Part shown: positions 42,368-50,929 of the stretch, piece after piece | How the letters are laid out: every line of letters starts with the position of its first letter | Numbering within the stretch: position 1 is the stretch's first letter | Origin: Streptomyces sp. NBC_00440 | GTDB lineage: Bacteria; Actinomycetota; Actinomycetes; Streptomycetales; Streptomycetaceae | Length of the DNA stretch: 64,000 nucleotides | Direction: 5' to 3' | NCBI RefSeq assembly: GCF_036014215.1 | Contig: NZ_CP107921.1 | Coordinates: 4,274,001-4,338,000, forward strand | Position numbers and translations under genes: made by a program | The notes under the pieces: model-generated | What the model was told of the DNA's origin: nothing | Databases searched by the model: none | The model's input: the letters and a program-made list of their open reading frames with translations, nothing else

Positions 42368-42588
42368 CCACTTCCCTGCACTCGGGCCCCTCACGGCAGC
42401 GATTCGGCGCGTCGGCCGCGGCCCCACCTGCAGGCCGTGACCTCCTCGGCATGGTTCTCGGCGTCATATGGGCCCCCGGCTCGATCGTCGCCGTGTGCGG
42501 GCTTGCCTACCTGACCCAGCACAGCCCGGCGCCGGTGCAGACGGGCAGCGCAGCCGCGTCCGTCCCTGACTCGGCTATCAGTTCCTGA
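42364..42588 (+). CDS. Small one-TM peptide
   Basis: 74 residues from ATG 42364, overlapping the stop of the previous gene (ATGA). A Ser/Ala/Pro-rich N-terminus, one span (LLGMVLGVIWAPGSIVAVCGLAYL) and a short Pro/Ser tail. It sits directly upstream of a radical SAM gene, where precursor peptides are often encoded, but no leader-like or core-like motif is obvious. Confidence 0.6.
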   Translation: MTTSLHSGPSRQRFGASAAAPPAGRDLLGMVLGVIWAPGSIVAVCGLAYLTQHSPAPVQTGSAAASVPDSAISS

Positions 42589-42681
42589 CCCGGTCAGTAC
42601 AGGGGCCAGTCGACCGGGCCCACCTCAGCCAGATCTCTCCCTCCAGGCCACCGGCTTGCCATGCCGAAGGAGCAACGTCAC

Positions 42682-43776
42682 ATGTTCCAGCACCGCGCTT
42701 TACAAAACGTCAGCGATGACGTTCCCATCCATGTCTCGATGGACCGGACACTGCGCGTCAAAGTCATCGACGCATGCGGCATGACGTGCACGTTCTGCCA
42801 TAACGAGGGAACTCCGGTCAGCGCCGACAACCACCCGCGCTGGCCCGAACGTTTCACCCCGACAGGCCCCTCGGGGAGGACCTCCCTTTACGTTGCCACC
42901 AACGGCGCCCGCTTCACCAGCGCCCCCGTCATCCCGGACGAGGCGTTCCGCGCTGCCCTCACTCAACTCCGCGACGCACTGGACTTCGACGAGGTCCACC
43001 TCACCGGCGGGGAACCGACCCTGCACCCCAAGCTGCCGCAGATCGTCGCTCTGGCACGGCAGGCCGGCTACTCGGCCAGTGTCACCTCGAACGGCGAGAA
43101 CGGTGTGAGGTCCTTGCCCGGCTGTGCGGACGCCGGACTTCGGCACGTCAACTTCTCGATCTTCGGCACCACCCCCGACGAGCTCACGCAGGTTCAGAAC
43201 ACACGGTTCAGCGTCCGGGCGCTGGCAACCCGCAAGATCGAAGCGCTGGAGGACTCGATCCGCGTCGCTGTGGCCCTCGGCATCGGAGTGCGGGCAAACG
43301 TCGTCATCCCCGATCACACCCACGTGCAGAGGGTCCACCGGCTGCTGGAGAAGTACTCGCCGAGGCTATCCGTGCGGATACTGACGTCGCTGGCTGATGG
43401 TGATGCGTCTCTTGACGCCGTTGATCTTCTCCTGGCCGAGCTTGGTGCTGTTCCGCAGGAGATCCGGCTGATCGCAGGTACGTCAGGCTTCCGCATCGCC
43501 TATCGGCTTCCGTCAGGCCGGCAGCTCGTGGTGAAGCACATCCGTTCCTTGCGGCTGCCCGATACGTGTGCCGACTGCAGGTTCAACAACAGCGTTGACT
43601 GTCAGGAGGGTTACTACGGGGTTCGGCTCTATCGCGACCCGGACGGCACCTTCCACGTCGGCGTGTGTATTCAGCGCATGGACCTGTGTCTGCCCGTGGA
43701 AGAGTTCGTGGGCAGCGACGCGTGCGCCGAGATCAGGAAGATGCGCGAGCAGGACCTGCACGACCTGACCGCGTAG
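42682..43776 (+). CDS. Radical SAM enzyme (MoaA/SPASM-like)
   Basis: 364 residues from ATG 42682, with AAGGAG 9 nt upstream; ATG 42661 is an alternative. The [4Fe-4S]/SAM motif is C32-GMT-C36-TF-C39, and the GGEP motif follows at 109-112 (LTGGEPTLHP). A C-terminal cluster of four or more Cys (DTCADCRFNNSVDCQ, then VCIQRMDLC) suggests an auxiliary Fe-S cluster as in MoaA and SPASM proteins. The substrate is unknown; partners are the upstream peptide and the downstream CYTH enzyme. Confidence 0.88.
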   Translation: MFQHRALQNVSDDVPIHVSMDRTLRVKVIDACGMTCTFCHNEGTPVSADNHPRWPERFTPTGPSGRTSLYVATNGARFTSAPVIPDEAFRAALTQLRDALDFDEVHLTGGEPTLHPKLPQIVALARQAGYSASVTSNGENGVRSLPGCADAGLRHVNFSIFGTTPDELTQVQNTRFSVRALATRKIEALEDSIRVAVALGIGVRANVVIPDHTHVQRVHRLLEKYSPRLSVRILTSLADGDASLDAVDLLLAELGAVPQEIRLIAGTSGFRIAYRLPSGRQLVVKHIRSLRLPDTCADCRFNNSVDCQEGYYGVRLYRDPDGTFHVGVCIQRMDLCLPVEEFVGSDACAEIRKMREQDLHDLTA

Positions 43777-43805
43777 ATAACGAAACAAACGAGAGCGAGG
43801 ATGCT

Positions 43806-44351
43806 GTGGCCCAGCACGAATACGAAGCCAAGTTCCTGGAGATCGACGTGGACGCGGTACGCGACCACCTGCGATCGGCCGGGGCCGAGCGGGCCTTCGG
43901 CAAGACCATGTTCACCCGTCTGATCTTCGAGAACGACGCCGTCCAGGGCGAGCAGTGGCTGCGCCTGCGGGACGAGGGCGGCAAGACCACCCTCACGCTC
44001 AAGCAGGTCACCGACGCCACCCACATCAACGGCACCACCGAGATCGAGATCGAGGTGAACGACCTGGAGCGGACCACGGAACTCCTCGCGGCCCTGGGCC
44101 TGCGCCAGGTGCGGTACCAGCAGAACTACCGCGAGGAATGGCAGCTCGACGGCGTCACCTACGACTTCGACACCTGGCCGGACCTCCCCACCTTCCTGGA
44201 GATCGAGAGCACCTCCGAAGAGGCCGTACGCAAGGCGGTGGCCTCGCTCGGACTCGACTACACCGAGGCCCGCTTCGGCAGTATCGATCTGATCTACAAG
44301 AGCGAGCGGGACCGGGACATTCTCGCTGAACCCACTCTGCTCTTCGGCTGA
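43806..44351 (+). CDS. CYTH-domain protein (class IV adenylate cyclase/triphosphatase type)
   Basis: 181 residues from GTG 43806. The defining CYTH motif ExExK is E5-Y-E7-A-K9 at the N-terminus, followed by the triphosphate-tunnel strands: WLRLRDEGGKTTLTLKQ, EIEIEVND, RYQQNYREEWQLDGVTYDFDTWPDLPTFLEIE. Family enzymes are class IV adenylate cyclases, thiamine triphosphatases or polyphosphatases. Which of these it is cannot be told. It follows the radical SAM gene by 29 bp and is last in the set before the tRNA. Confidence 0.88.
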   Translation: MAQHEYEAKFLEIDVDAVRDHLRSAGAERAFGKTMFTRLIFENDAVQGEQWLRLRDEGGKTTLTLKQVTDATHINGTTEIEIEVNDLERTTELLAALGLRQVRYQQNYREEWQLDGVTYDFDTWPDLPTFLEIESTSEEAVRKAVASLGLDYTEARFGSIDLIYKSERDRDILAEPTLLFG

Positions 44352-44547
44352 CACCTTGCTCCCTGGCCAGCTGTCGCATCCGGTGCTCGCCTGTGACTCG
44401 CCAGTCGAGCACCGGAACTCGCAACGCTAAGGCCCCGCATTGATCATCGGGAGACGCGCAGTCGCAGTCGGTGCCCCCGACGCGAGCAGGGAGAAGGTTG
44501 TGATCCTCCACGCACGGCCCGTGTCGAAAATGGCCCAGACAACAAAC
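44352..44547. other. Non-coding right end of island B
   Basis: 196 bp between the CYTH gene and the tRNA terminator. An inverted pair GTGCTCGCCTGTGACTCG / CGAGTCGAGCAC-like is visible near 44382-44412. No gene seen. Confidence 0.35.
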
Positions 44548-44574
44548 AAGGCCCTGGTCTCCGACCAGGGCCTT
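44548..44574 (-). terminator. Terminator of tRNA-Gly
   Basis: A perfect 12-bp stem, AAGGCCCTGGTC/GACCAGGGCCTT, with a 3-nt loop. On the minus strand it is followed by TTGTTTGTT, giving a classical intrinsic terminator just past the tRNA CCA end. Confidence 0.9.
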
Positions 44575-44579
44575 CGTCA

Positions 44580-44623
44580 TGGAGCGAGTGACGGGAATCG
44601 AACCCGCGCTCTGAGCTTGGGAA
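44580..44623 (-). repeat. att site inside the tRNA-Gly gene
   Basis: The 44 nt shared, without mismatch, with 33323-33366. Integration restores a complete tRNA gene here and leaves the duplicate on the far side. Confidence 0.9.
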
Positions 44624-44653
44624 GCTCATGTTCTACCATTAAACTACACTCGC
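44580..44653 (-). tRNA. tRNA-Gly (anticodon CCC)
   Basis: Minus-strand sequence folds as a full cloverleaf. The acceptor stem GCGAGTG/CACTCGC is followed by discriminator T and an encoded CCA. The anticodon stem TGAGC/GCTCA holds loop TTCCCAA with anticodon CCC. The T arm is CGGGTTCGATTCCCG. Its 3' 44 nt are the attachment site for the elements to the left. Confidence 0.95.
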
Positions 44654-45020
44654 GCAGCGATCTTCCCGGAGGGAATCGCATCGCGTTTACTCTACCTCAT
44701 GGCCAGCCGCACCCGGTGCCGCGTCCCGGAGCTGTGAGCCGTGTCGGCGCCCGCCGTCTCCCCGGGTGTTTCCGGCTTGCCCCATGTGTTGCCCCCGCCC
44801 CGCCCCGCCCTTCCCGGTTACCCCGTGTTGGGGGGTGGGGGACCGTCCGTACAGTCGTCCGGTTTGGGTGGTTTCGGGCTTGCTTTCGGGTGGGGATCCC
44901 GCTGCCCGGTGCGGAAGTTGGGGCGTACCGTGGCCGATCGGAGTGCCGGTTGGAGCGGTGTCCTGTACATCCCCTAATGTGGTGTTTTCTCTCGTCCGCG
45001 CTTGATGGGGAAGGGACTTG
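44654..45020. other. Intergenic region, no gene seen
   Basis: 367 bp between the tRNA and the zinc-ribbon-like mini-gene. It contains a CCCCG run (44796-44812) and G-rich tracts. Expected to contain the tRNA promoter on the minus strand and a promoter for the following genes. Confidence 0.4.
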
Positions 45021-45194
45021 ATGGATCCGATGGAGCGCACCGTCGTCCGCTGTGCCGAAGGGCACGTGTTCAGTACTGCCTCGTTCCCGTTGCAGCAGCT
45101 CGGGACCGACCGGATCGGGCCCGGGCGGCTCATTCGGTGTCCGCGCTGTGCGCGGTTGCGGCATGCCGTGCCGGTGGGGCTGGAGCAGCAGTAG
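45021..45194 (+). CDS. Small zinc-ribbon-like protein
   Basis: 57 residues from ATG 45021, with GGGAAGGGA upstream. Sequence features are RCAEGHVFST then IRCPRCARLRHAVP, giving one Cys plus His and a CxxC pair, a mini zinc-ribbon layout. Short conserved proteins of this kind are frequent in Streptomyces near dcd. Function unknown. Confidence 0.7.
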   Translation: MDPMERTVVRCAEGHVFSTASFPLQQLGTDRIGPGRLIRCPRCARLRHAVPVGLEQQ

Positions 45195-45377
45195 CAGCAG
45201 GATCGGCAGCAGGGGCAGAGGCAGGAGCCGGCCCGCTGCGGGAGCAGTAGCGACAAGATCAGCTGGGGCGGGAGGAGTGGCCCCGGTCGCCGTTTCGGGC
45301 GGGTGCGTCGTCCGTGGTGCGGGGTGTGCGGGTCGGCCGATTGGGGCGGGGCCGCACGGTCCCCGTATCCTCGGGGC

Positions 45378-45953
45378 GTGCTTCTCTCAGACAAGGACAT
45401 CCGGGCCGAGATCGACGCCGGGCGCGTGCGCATCGATCCGTACGACGAATACATGGTGCAGCCCTCCAGCATCGACGTGCGGCTCGACCGCTACTTCCGG
45501 GTGTTCGAGAACCACAGGTATCCGCACATCGACCCCGCGGTCGAGCAGGCGGATCTGACGCGCAAGGTCGAGCCGGACGGGGACGAGGCGTTCATCCTGC
45601 ACCCCGGTGAGTTCGTGCTCGCCTCCACCTACGAGGTCGTCACGCTGCCCGACGATCTCGCGTCCCGTCTCGAAGGCAAGTCCAGCCTCGGGCGGCTCGG
45701 GCTCGTCACGCACTCGACCGCCGGGTTCATCGACCCGGGTTTCTCGGGGCATGTCACGCTCGAACTGTCGAACGTCGCGACGCTCCCCATGAAGCTCTGG
45801 CCCGGGATGAAGATCGGGCAGCTCTGCATGTTCCGGCTCACCTCGCCGGCCGAGCACCCGTACGGCAGTGAGCGGTACGGGTCGCGCTACCAGGGGCAGC
45901 GCGGGCCGACCGCCTCGCGGTCCTTCCTCAATTTCCATCGGACCCAGGTGTGA
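45378..45953 (+). CDS. dcd: dCTP deaminase
   Basis: 191 residues from GTG 45378, matching the usual length. It begins [17 protein letters not shown] and has [47 protein letters not shown] and the catalytic-loop region [22 protein letters not shown], all hallmarks of Dcd. The trimeric enzyme converts dCTP to dUTP (bifunctional forms go on to dUMP) in pyrimidine deoxynucleotide supply. The phosphoribosyltransferase gene follows after 9 bp. Confidence 0.96.
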   Translation: MLLSDKDIRAEIDAGRVRIDPYDEYMVQPSSIDVRLDRYFRVFENHRYPHIDPAVEQADLTRKVEPDGDEAFILHPGEFVLASTYEVVTLPDDLASRLEGKSSLGRLGLVTHSTAGFIDPGFSGHVTLELSNVATLPMKLWPGMKIGQLCMFRLTSPAEHPYGSERYGSRYQGQRGPTASRSFLNFHRTQV

Positions 45954-45962
45954 TATCCAGCC

Positions 45963-46460
45963 ATGAGTGACGTACGCGAGAACCTGACATACGACGGCTT
46001 CGGGAACGCGGTGCGCGAGCTCGCGCAGACCATCGCCGACGACGGCTATGAGCCGGACATCGTGCTCAGCATCGCGCGCGGCGGCGTATTCGTGGCCGGC
46101 GCGCTCGCCTATGCCCTGGACTGTAAGAACATTCATCTGGTGAACGTCGAGTTCTACACCGGTGTAGGGACCACGTTGGAGATGCCGGTCATGCTGGCGC
46201 CCGTGCCCAACGCAATCGATTTCTCGGCCAAAAAGGTGCTCATCACCGATGATGTCGCCGACACCGGGAAGACCCTCAAACTGGTCCACGACTTCTGTGT
46301 CGGCGCCGTCGCCGAGGTGCGCAGTGCCGTGATCTACGAGAAGTCGCACTCGCTGGTGAAATGCGAGTACGTGTGGAAGCGCACCGACGAGTGGATCAAC
46401 TTCCCCTGGAGCGTCGAGCCGCCCGTCGTGCGGCGCGAGGGCCAGGTGCTGGACGCCTGA
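45963..46460 (+). CDS. Phosphoribosyltransferase-family protein
   Basis: 165 residues from ATG 45963, 9 bp after dcd, so probably co-transcribed. The PRPP-binding motif is VLITDDVADTGKTL, and the PPi loop is SIARGGVFVAGAL. It resembles xanthine/hypoxanthine-type salvage phosphoribosyltransferases of actinobacteria. The base specificity is not readable. Cytoplasmic nucleotide salvage fits its pairing with dcd. Confidence 0.9.
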   Translation: MSDVRENLTYDGFGNAVRELAQTIADDGYEPDIVLSIARGGVFVAGALAYALDCKNIHLVNVEFYTGVGTTLEMPVMLAPVPNAIDFSAKKVLITDDVADTGKTLKLVHDFCVGAVAEVRSAVIYEKSHSLVKCEYVWKRTDEWINFPWSVEPPVVRREGQVLDA

Positions 46461-46956
46461 TGCCGCAATCGTAAATGCGGGGGAACGGTGAAGGATTCGG
46501 GTGCTGACCGGCACTTGAATCCTCTCGGTGGGGCTCTCCGTGCCCCTCTCCGTCTCTGTTCTGTCTCCGTTCTGTACCTGTTGCTCGTTGCGCAATGGAC
46601 TCGCTATTCCACCGGCGGGCCGCTCTGGGCTCCGAGTTGCGCGGGGTTTGTCCGGCTTTCTGGCTTGATGCGGCCGGGATGCCGTGCGGTTCGCGGAGGG
46701 AATACGCCCCATCGGTCCGGGAGTTCATCGGACTGTCGTCTCCGATCGCCCCGGGTGTGTAACGGGTCGGTTAGAGACGTGTGAGAGGCTTTCCGGTCGG
46801 TGGTCGCCTTAATACCGGGCTGTCCGTCTCGTGCCGATCTCGTGTAGGCCCACGAATGCGGACACACCATCAGCCACAGGAGTGCGGACTCCGTTGATTC
46901 CGCCGGATCACGGTGTGACGCATCATGGTGTTCTGCGAGAACGTGAGGGGTTGGCC
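46461..46956. promoter_or_regulatory. Long leader region upstream of the CIS regulator
   Basis: 496 bp without a gene. Composition is less G/C-rich than surroundings. It should carry the promoter of the LuxR-type regulator gene. Confidence 0.4.
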
Positions 46957-47610
46957 ATGCGGACGTCATTAGATTCGACGGGACCTGAAGCCAGGATCCC
47001 GGTCGCCATTCACGCGTCCGACCCGCTCTCGCTGGCAGGAGCTACCACTCAGCTACGCCAGCAGCCGGCCATCGAGCTGGTCGACGAGGCGAGCGGACGG
47101 CCGGGAACGGTGGCGGTCCTGCTGGCGGACGCGCTGGACGAGCCGACCCTGTCGCAGTTGCGGCGGCTGGTACGGATCGACGGCACCCGGGCGGTCCTCG
47201 TGGCCGGTCTGATCCGCGAGGCTGAACTGCTTCAGGTCATTGAGAGCGGCGTCGCGGCCATAGTCTGGCGGCACGAGGCCACCGGGCACCGGCTCCTGCA
47301 GGCAGTCATCGCTGCCTCAAGGGGCGAGGGAGACCTCCCGTCCGATCTGCTCGGGCGGTTGATATCCCAGGTCGGTGCCCTTCAGCGCAAAGCCACCAGC
47401 TCACCGGGGGCCCCCGCTTCGGGGCTCTCCTCGCGTGAGCTGGAGGTGCTGCAACTGGTGGCCGAAGGCATGGACACGGCTGAGGTCGCGCGCAAGCTCT
47501 CGTACTCGGAACGCACTGTCAAGAACGTGATGCACGGCCTCACGACCCGGCTGCACCTTCGCAATCGGGCCCATGCCGTCGCTTATGCCTTCAGGGAGGG
47601 CTATATCTGA
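46957..47610 (+). CDS. LuxR-family (NarL-type) regulator of the injection-system cluster
   Basis: 217 residues from ATG 46957 (GTGAGGGG upstream). The N-terminal 125 residues have a receiver-like alpha/beta fold (VAIHASDPLSLAGATTQLR) without the phospho-acceptor Asp pattern. The C-terminus is a LuxR HTH (LSSRELEVLQLVAEGMDTAEVARKLSYSERTVKNVMHGLTTRL). An orphan regulator of this type heads the contractile injection gene set in several Streptomyces, so control of the downstream cluster is likely. The next gene starts 231 bp downstream. Confidence 0.87.
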   Translation: MRTSLDSTGPEARIPVAIHASDPLSLAGATTQLRQQPAIELVDEASGRPGTVAVLLADALDEPTLSQLRRLVRIDGTRAVLVAGLIREAELLQVIESGVAAIVWRHEATGHRLLQAVIAASRGEGDLPSDLLGRLISQVGALQRKATSSPGAPASGLSSRELEVLQLVAEGMDTAEVARKLSYSERTVKNVMHGLTTRLHLRNRAHAVAYAFREGYI

Positions 47611-47742
47611 CCATGGCGGGACGGGTCCCGGTTCCGGCACTCAGCCGGCCGGGTGCCCTGCCGGTCATTCCGCCGGTCCTCAAGGGCACGCCGTACTGCC
47701 CCTGAGGGCCAGCGGCGTTGTACCCGGACCGTCCCTCCCACG

Positions 47743-47766
47743 CCTGGGGTGTTGATGCACCCCAGG
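47743..47766 (+). terminator. Hairpin between the regulator and cap gene
   Basis: A 9-bp stem (CCTGGGGTG/CACCCCAGG) with a 6-nt loop. It may end the regulator transcript or attenuate read-through into the injection-system operon. Confidence 0.5.
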
Positions 47767-47841
47767 TGCAGGATGGCGGTGCGGACCCGCGACCCGGAGC
47801 GGGTGACGCCTGTGACACCGGCACCAGTGAAGGGCGCGACA

Positions 47842-48576
47842 GTGATCCACGAGGTGGACGAGGTCCTGAAGGGGCTGCTGTCCGGCGGCGCCCTGGCGGG
47901 GACCGGAGTCGACATCGCCTTCGAGGCGCCGACCCGCGACTGGGCGGCCCGGCGCAACTCACCGACGATCGACGCCTATCTGTACGACATCCGCGAGGAC
48001 GTCAAGCGGCGTGAACGCGGCGCCATCGCGATCAAGGACGAGCGTGGCGTGGTGCTGAAGCGGCGCCAGCCGCCGCGTTGGTTCCGGCTCTCGTATCTCG
48101 TCACGGCCTGGACCAAGCAGCCCCAGGACGAGCACCGGATGCTCTCCGCCGTACTGGCCACGCTGCTGCCCCGCGAGGTGCTGCCGCCGGAGGAGCTGAC
48201 CGGGGCGCTGGCCGAGCTCGGGCTCACCGTGCCCATGACGATCGCCGGGCTGCAGACCGACGCGCGGTCGTTCGCCGAGATCTGGTCCGCGCTGGGCGGC
48301 GAGCTCAAGCCGTCACTGGACCTGGTCGTGACCGCGCCCTTCCCGGCGTTCCCCGAGTACGAGGTCGGGCCGCCGGTCACCGAGGGCGCCGGGGTACGGG
48401 TCCGCGGTACGGACGGCACCCTCGACGACTCGCAGCAACGGGATCACCAGCCGCGCCACTTCGCCCGGACCAGCGCACGCCGCCGACCGGGCGTCGCAGG
48501 CGGGGCAGGCGCCGCAGGCGGGGCCACGGGTACGGCCACCGATACGAGTACGGGCACGGGAGCGCAGGCGGAGTGA
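47842..48576 (+). CDS. Contractile injection system cap/tail-terminator protein (DUF4255)
   Basis: 244 residues from GTG 47842 (GAAGGG upstream); earlier ATGs at 47755 and 47773 are possible. The fold is DUF4255: VIHEVDEVLKGLL, PTIDAYLYDIREDVKRRE, RRQPPRWFRLSYLVTAWT, EHRMLSAVLATLLPREVLP. It corresponds to Afp16/Pvc16, which caps the sheath-tube end and sets its length. The last 50 residues are Arg/Gly/Thr-rich and disordered. Its stop overlaps the ATPase start (GTGA). Confidence 0.88.
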   Translation: MIHEVDEVLKGLLSGGALAGTGVDIAFEAPTRDWAARRNSPTIDAYLYDIREDVKRRERGAIAIKDERGVVLKRRQPPRWFRLSYLVTAWTKQPQDEHRMLSAVLATLLPREVLPPEELTGALAELGLTVPMTIAGLQTDARSFAEIWSALGGELKPSLDLVVTAPFPAFPEYEVGPPVTEGAGVRVRGTDGTLDDSQQRDHQPRHFARTSARRRPGVAGGAGAAGGATGTATDTSTGTGAQAE

Positions 48577-50819
48577 CGTCGGACACCGAACTCGGCCGCG
48601 AAGCCGGACCGGAAGCCGGCGGCCGTGCAGCCGGGCTGCGTCGCGGCACCGGCACCGGCACCGATGGGACGGCCGACGCGCTGATCGCCCGGCTGGGGCT
48701 GCTGCGTGAGCGGGTCGCGGAGCTGGTGGAGTCGCGCAGCGCCACCGACCCGACCGCCGCCGATCCGCTGCGCGGGCTGTATCTCTCCGACGAGGCCGTC
48801 CAGCATCTCCTCGGGGCCCGTGACAGGGCCGGGGCCGTTCCCCGCGTGGGTACTACCGGCGTTGGTACTGATGCGAGCGGTGACGAGAGCGGAGACGGGG
48901 GCAGCACCCCCGGCCCCCGCGCCTCCGGTGGCGTCGACCGGCTGCGCCGCCTCACCCGCAGGCTCGGGCTCGGCCCGCTGGACGAGGCGATCCTGCTGCT
49001 GGCCCTCGCCCCCGACCTCGACCGCACCTTCGAGCCGTTGTTCGGCTACCTCAACGACGACGTCAGCCGTCGCCGGGCGACCGTCGGGACGGCCATCGAA
49101 CTGTGCGGCCTGCCCGTGCACGATGCCGGCGCCCGTGCCCGCTTCCACCCCTCCGCGCCGCTGCCCGCCCTGGGACTCATACAGGTCGAGGAGGCCGAAC
49201 GCCCCTTCCTCAGCCGGTCGTTGCGGGTACCGGACCGGGTCACCGCGCATCTGCTCGGCGACGACACCCCGGACGCCGCGCTCGCCGGACAGGTCACGCT
49301 GCTGGCGCCCCGCCCCGTGGAATCCGCCCCGCCGGGCGGCCCGCTCGTCGAGCAGCTGGCCGAGCGGCTGACCGCCGGGCGGCTGACGGTGTACCTCCGC
49401 GAGCAGCGGGACGGCGACGGCCTCTCCTGCGCCACCGCCGCACTGGCCGCCGCCGGTCTGGAGGCCCTGCACTTCAACCCGGGCCAGGGCTCCTCCGGGG
49501 ACACCGCTGCGGCGGATCCGGCTGCTCCGTACCCGGCCCCGGGCGAGCGCGGCACACCGGAGTTCCTCTCCGATCTGCTGCGCGAGGCGCGGCTGCGTGG
49601 GTGCCCCATCGTGGTGGCACCGGTACCGGAGAGACCGGGGCCGCTGCTCCGGGCGCTGATGGCACAAGGCATTTCACAGGGCAGCACTTCACAAGCCGGC
49701 ACCTCACAAGGGGTCTCCGTGCTGGTGGCCGGCGGGCGTCCGTACGATCCTGACTGGTGCGGCCGCGACCCACTGGTCGTCGACGCCCCCCGGCAGCGCT
49801 CCGGCGATCTCGATGTCTGGTCGGCGGCGCTCGGGCTGGCGGACGGGCCGGGCTCGCTCGGCTTCGATCTGGCGCCCGTCGTCGCCCCGTACCGGCTGGG
49901 CGGCGACCGTATCCGCCGTACCGCGCGCGCCGCGCTGGACCTCGCCGCCTTCGACGGCACTGAGTTGTCCGCCGCGCATCTGCGGCTCGCCGCCCGGCAG
50001 CAGTCCGCTTCGGGGCTTGAGCAGCACGCCCGCCGGATCAGGCCCGACGTGGGCTGGGACGATCTGGTGCTGCCCGACCGGCCGCTGGCGCAGCTGCATG
50101 AACTGGCCCTGCGGGCACGCCACCGCGACCGGGTGCTCGGCGACTGGCGGCTGAGTGCCGGCGGTGGGCGCGGGCGGGGCGCGCTGGCGCTGTTCGCGGG
50201 TGAGTCGGGGACCGGCAAGACGCTGTCCGCCGAGGTGGTCGCCGCCGAACTCGGCCTCGATCTCTACGTCGTGCAGCTCTCGTCGGTGGTCGACAAGTAC
50301 ATCGGTGAGACCGAGAAGAACCTGGAACGGATCTTCGCCGAGGCGGACCGTACGGACGCCGTGCTGCTCTTCGACGAGGCCGACGCCGTCTTCGGCAAGC
50401 GCTCGCAGGTGACCAGTTCGAACGACCGCTACGCGAACCTGGAGAGCGCCTATCTGCTCCAGCGCCTGGAGTCCTTCGACGGGATCGTGCTGCTCACCAC
50501 CAATCTGCGGGGCAACATCGACGAGGCGTTCACCCGGCGCCTGGACCTGATCGTCGATTTCCCGTTCCCGGACGCCGCCCAGCGGCTGGCGCTGTGGCAG
50601 CACAGCCTGACGCATGTGCCGTGCGCGGACGACATCGATCCGGACCCCTGCGCCAAGGAGTTCGAGCTGGCGGGCGGTTCGATCCGCAGCGCCGTGGTCA
50701 CCGCCGCGTATGCGGCCGCGGGCCGGAACTCGCCGGTCACCTCGGACGATCTGCTGGCGGGCGCGCAGCGCGAGTACCGCAAGGCCGGGCGGCTGGTCCT
50801 GGACGACGGCGGCTGGTGA
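48573..50819 (+). CDS. AAA+ ATPase of the contractile injection system (Afp15-like)
   Basis: 748 residues from GTG 48573. The N-terminal half is an adaptor region rich in Gly/Thr with winged and helical parts. The AAA+ domain has Walker A GESGTGKT, LYVVQLSSVVDKYIGETEKNL, Walker B AVLLFDEADAVFGKRS, sensor VLLTTNLRGNIDEAFTRRLD and a C-terminal lid. Such ATPases are encoded in all eCIS clusters and act in assembly. Strongly coupled to the cap gene. Confidence 0.92.
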   Translation: MTSDTELGREAGPEAGGRAAGLRRGTGTGTDGTADALIARLGLLRERVAELVESRSATDPTAADPLRGLYLSDEAVQHLLGARDRAGAVPRVGTTGVGTDASGDESGDGGSTPGPRASGGVDRLRRLTRRLGLGPLDEAILLLALAPDLDRTFEPLFGYLNDDVSRRRATVGTAIELCGLPVHDAGARARFHPSAPLPALGLIQVEEAERPFLSRSLRVPDRVTAHLLGDDTPDAALAGQVTLLAPRPVESAPPGGPLVEQLAERLTAGRLTVYLREQRDGDGLSCATAALAAAGLEALHFNPGQGSSGDTAAADPAAPYPAPGERGTPEFLSDLLREARLRGCPIVVAPVPERPGPLLRALMAQGISQGSTSQAGTSQGVSVLVAGGRPYDPDWCGRDPLVVDAPRQRSGDLDVWSAALGLADGPGSLGFDLAPVVAPYRLGGDRIRRTARAALDLAAFDGTELSAAHLRLAARQQSASGLEQHARRIRPDVGWDDLVLPDRPLAQLHELALRARHRDRVLGDWRLSAGGGRGRGALALFAGESGTGKTLSAEVVAAELGLDLYVVQLSSVVDKYIGETEKNLERIFAEADRTDAVLLFDEADAVFGKRSQVTSSNDRYANLESAYLLQRLESFDGIVLLTTNLRGNIDEAFTRRLDLIVDFPFPDAAQRLALWQHSLTHVPCADDIDPDPCAKEFELAGGSIRSAVVTAAYAAAGRNSPVTSDDLLAGAQREYRKAGRLVLDDGGW

Positions 50820-50838
50820 AGCGGTGAACGGTGGCGGG

Positions 50839-50858
50839 CGGCGGGTTCTCACCCGCCG
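50839..50858. terminator. Hairpin between convergent genes
   Basis: An 8-bp stem, CGGCGGGT/ACCCGCCG, with a TCTC loop lies between the convergent ATPase and lectin-like genes. Confidence 0.55.
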
Positions 50859-50929
50859 TCCGCTCATTCGTCACCCGCCGCTCACGGTGCCGCCCGGCTC
50901 CGGACAGGACCGGACGGAACCGGATGGGA

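Larger units (their letters stand above)
33323..44623. mobile_element. Genomic island B inserted at tRNA-Gly(CCC)
   Basis: An 11.3-kb segment bounded by identical 44-bp repeats, the right one being inside the intact tRNA gene. Cargo includes a four-gene operon of unknown function, a HAD phosphatase, an XRE-TPR regulator and a radical SAM/CYTH set. No integrase, replication or transfer gene is visible inside, so it is either immobilised or was mobilised in trans. Confidence 0.75.

Noticed and set aside
42364..42588. Assigning the 74-aa peptide as a RiPP precursor for the radical SAM enzyme
   Set aside because: It has a plain membrane span and no leader, Cys/Ser/Thr core pattern or recognition motif; position alone is not enough.
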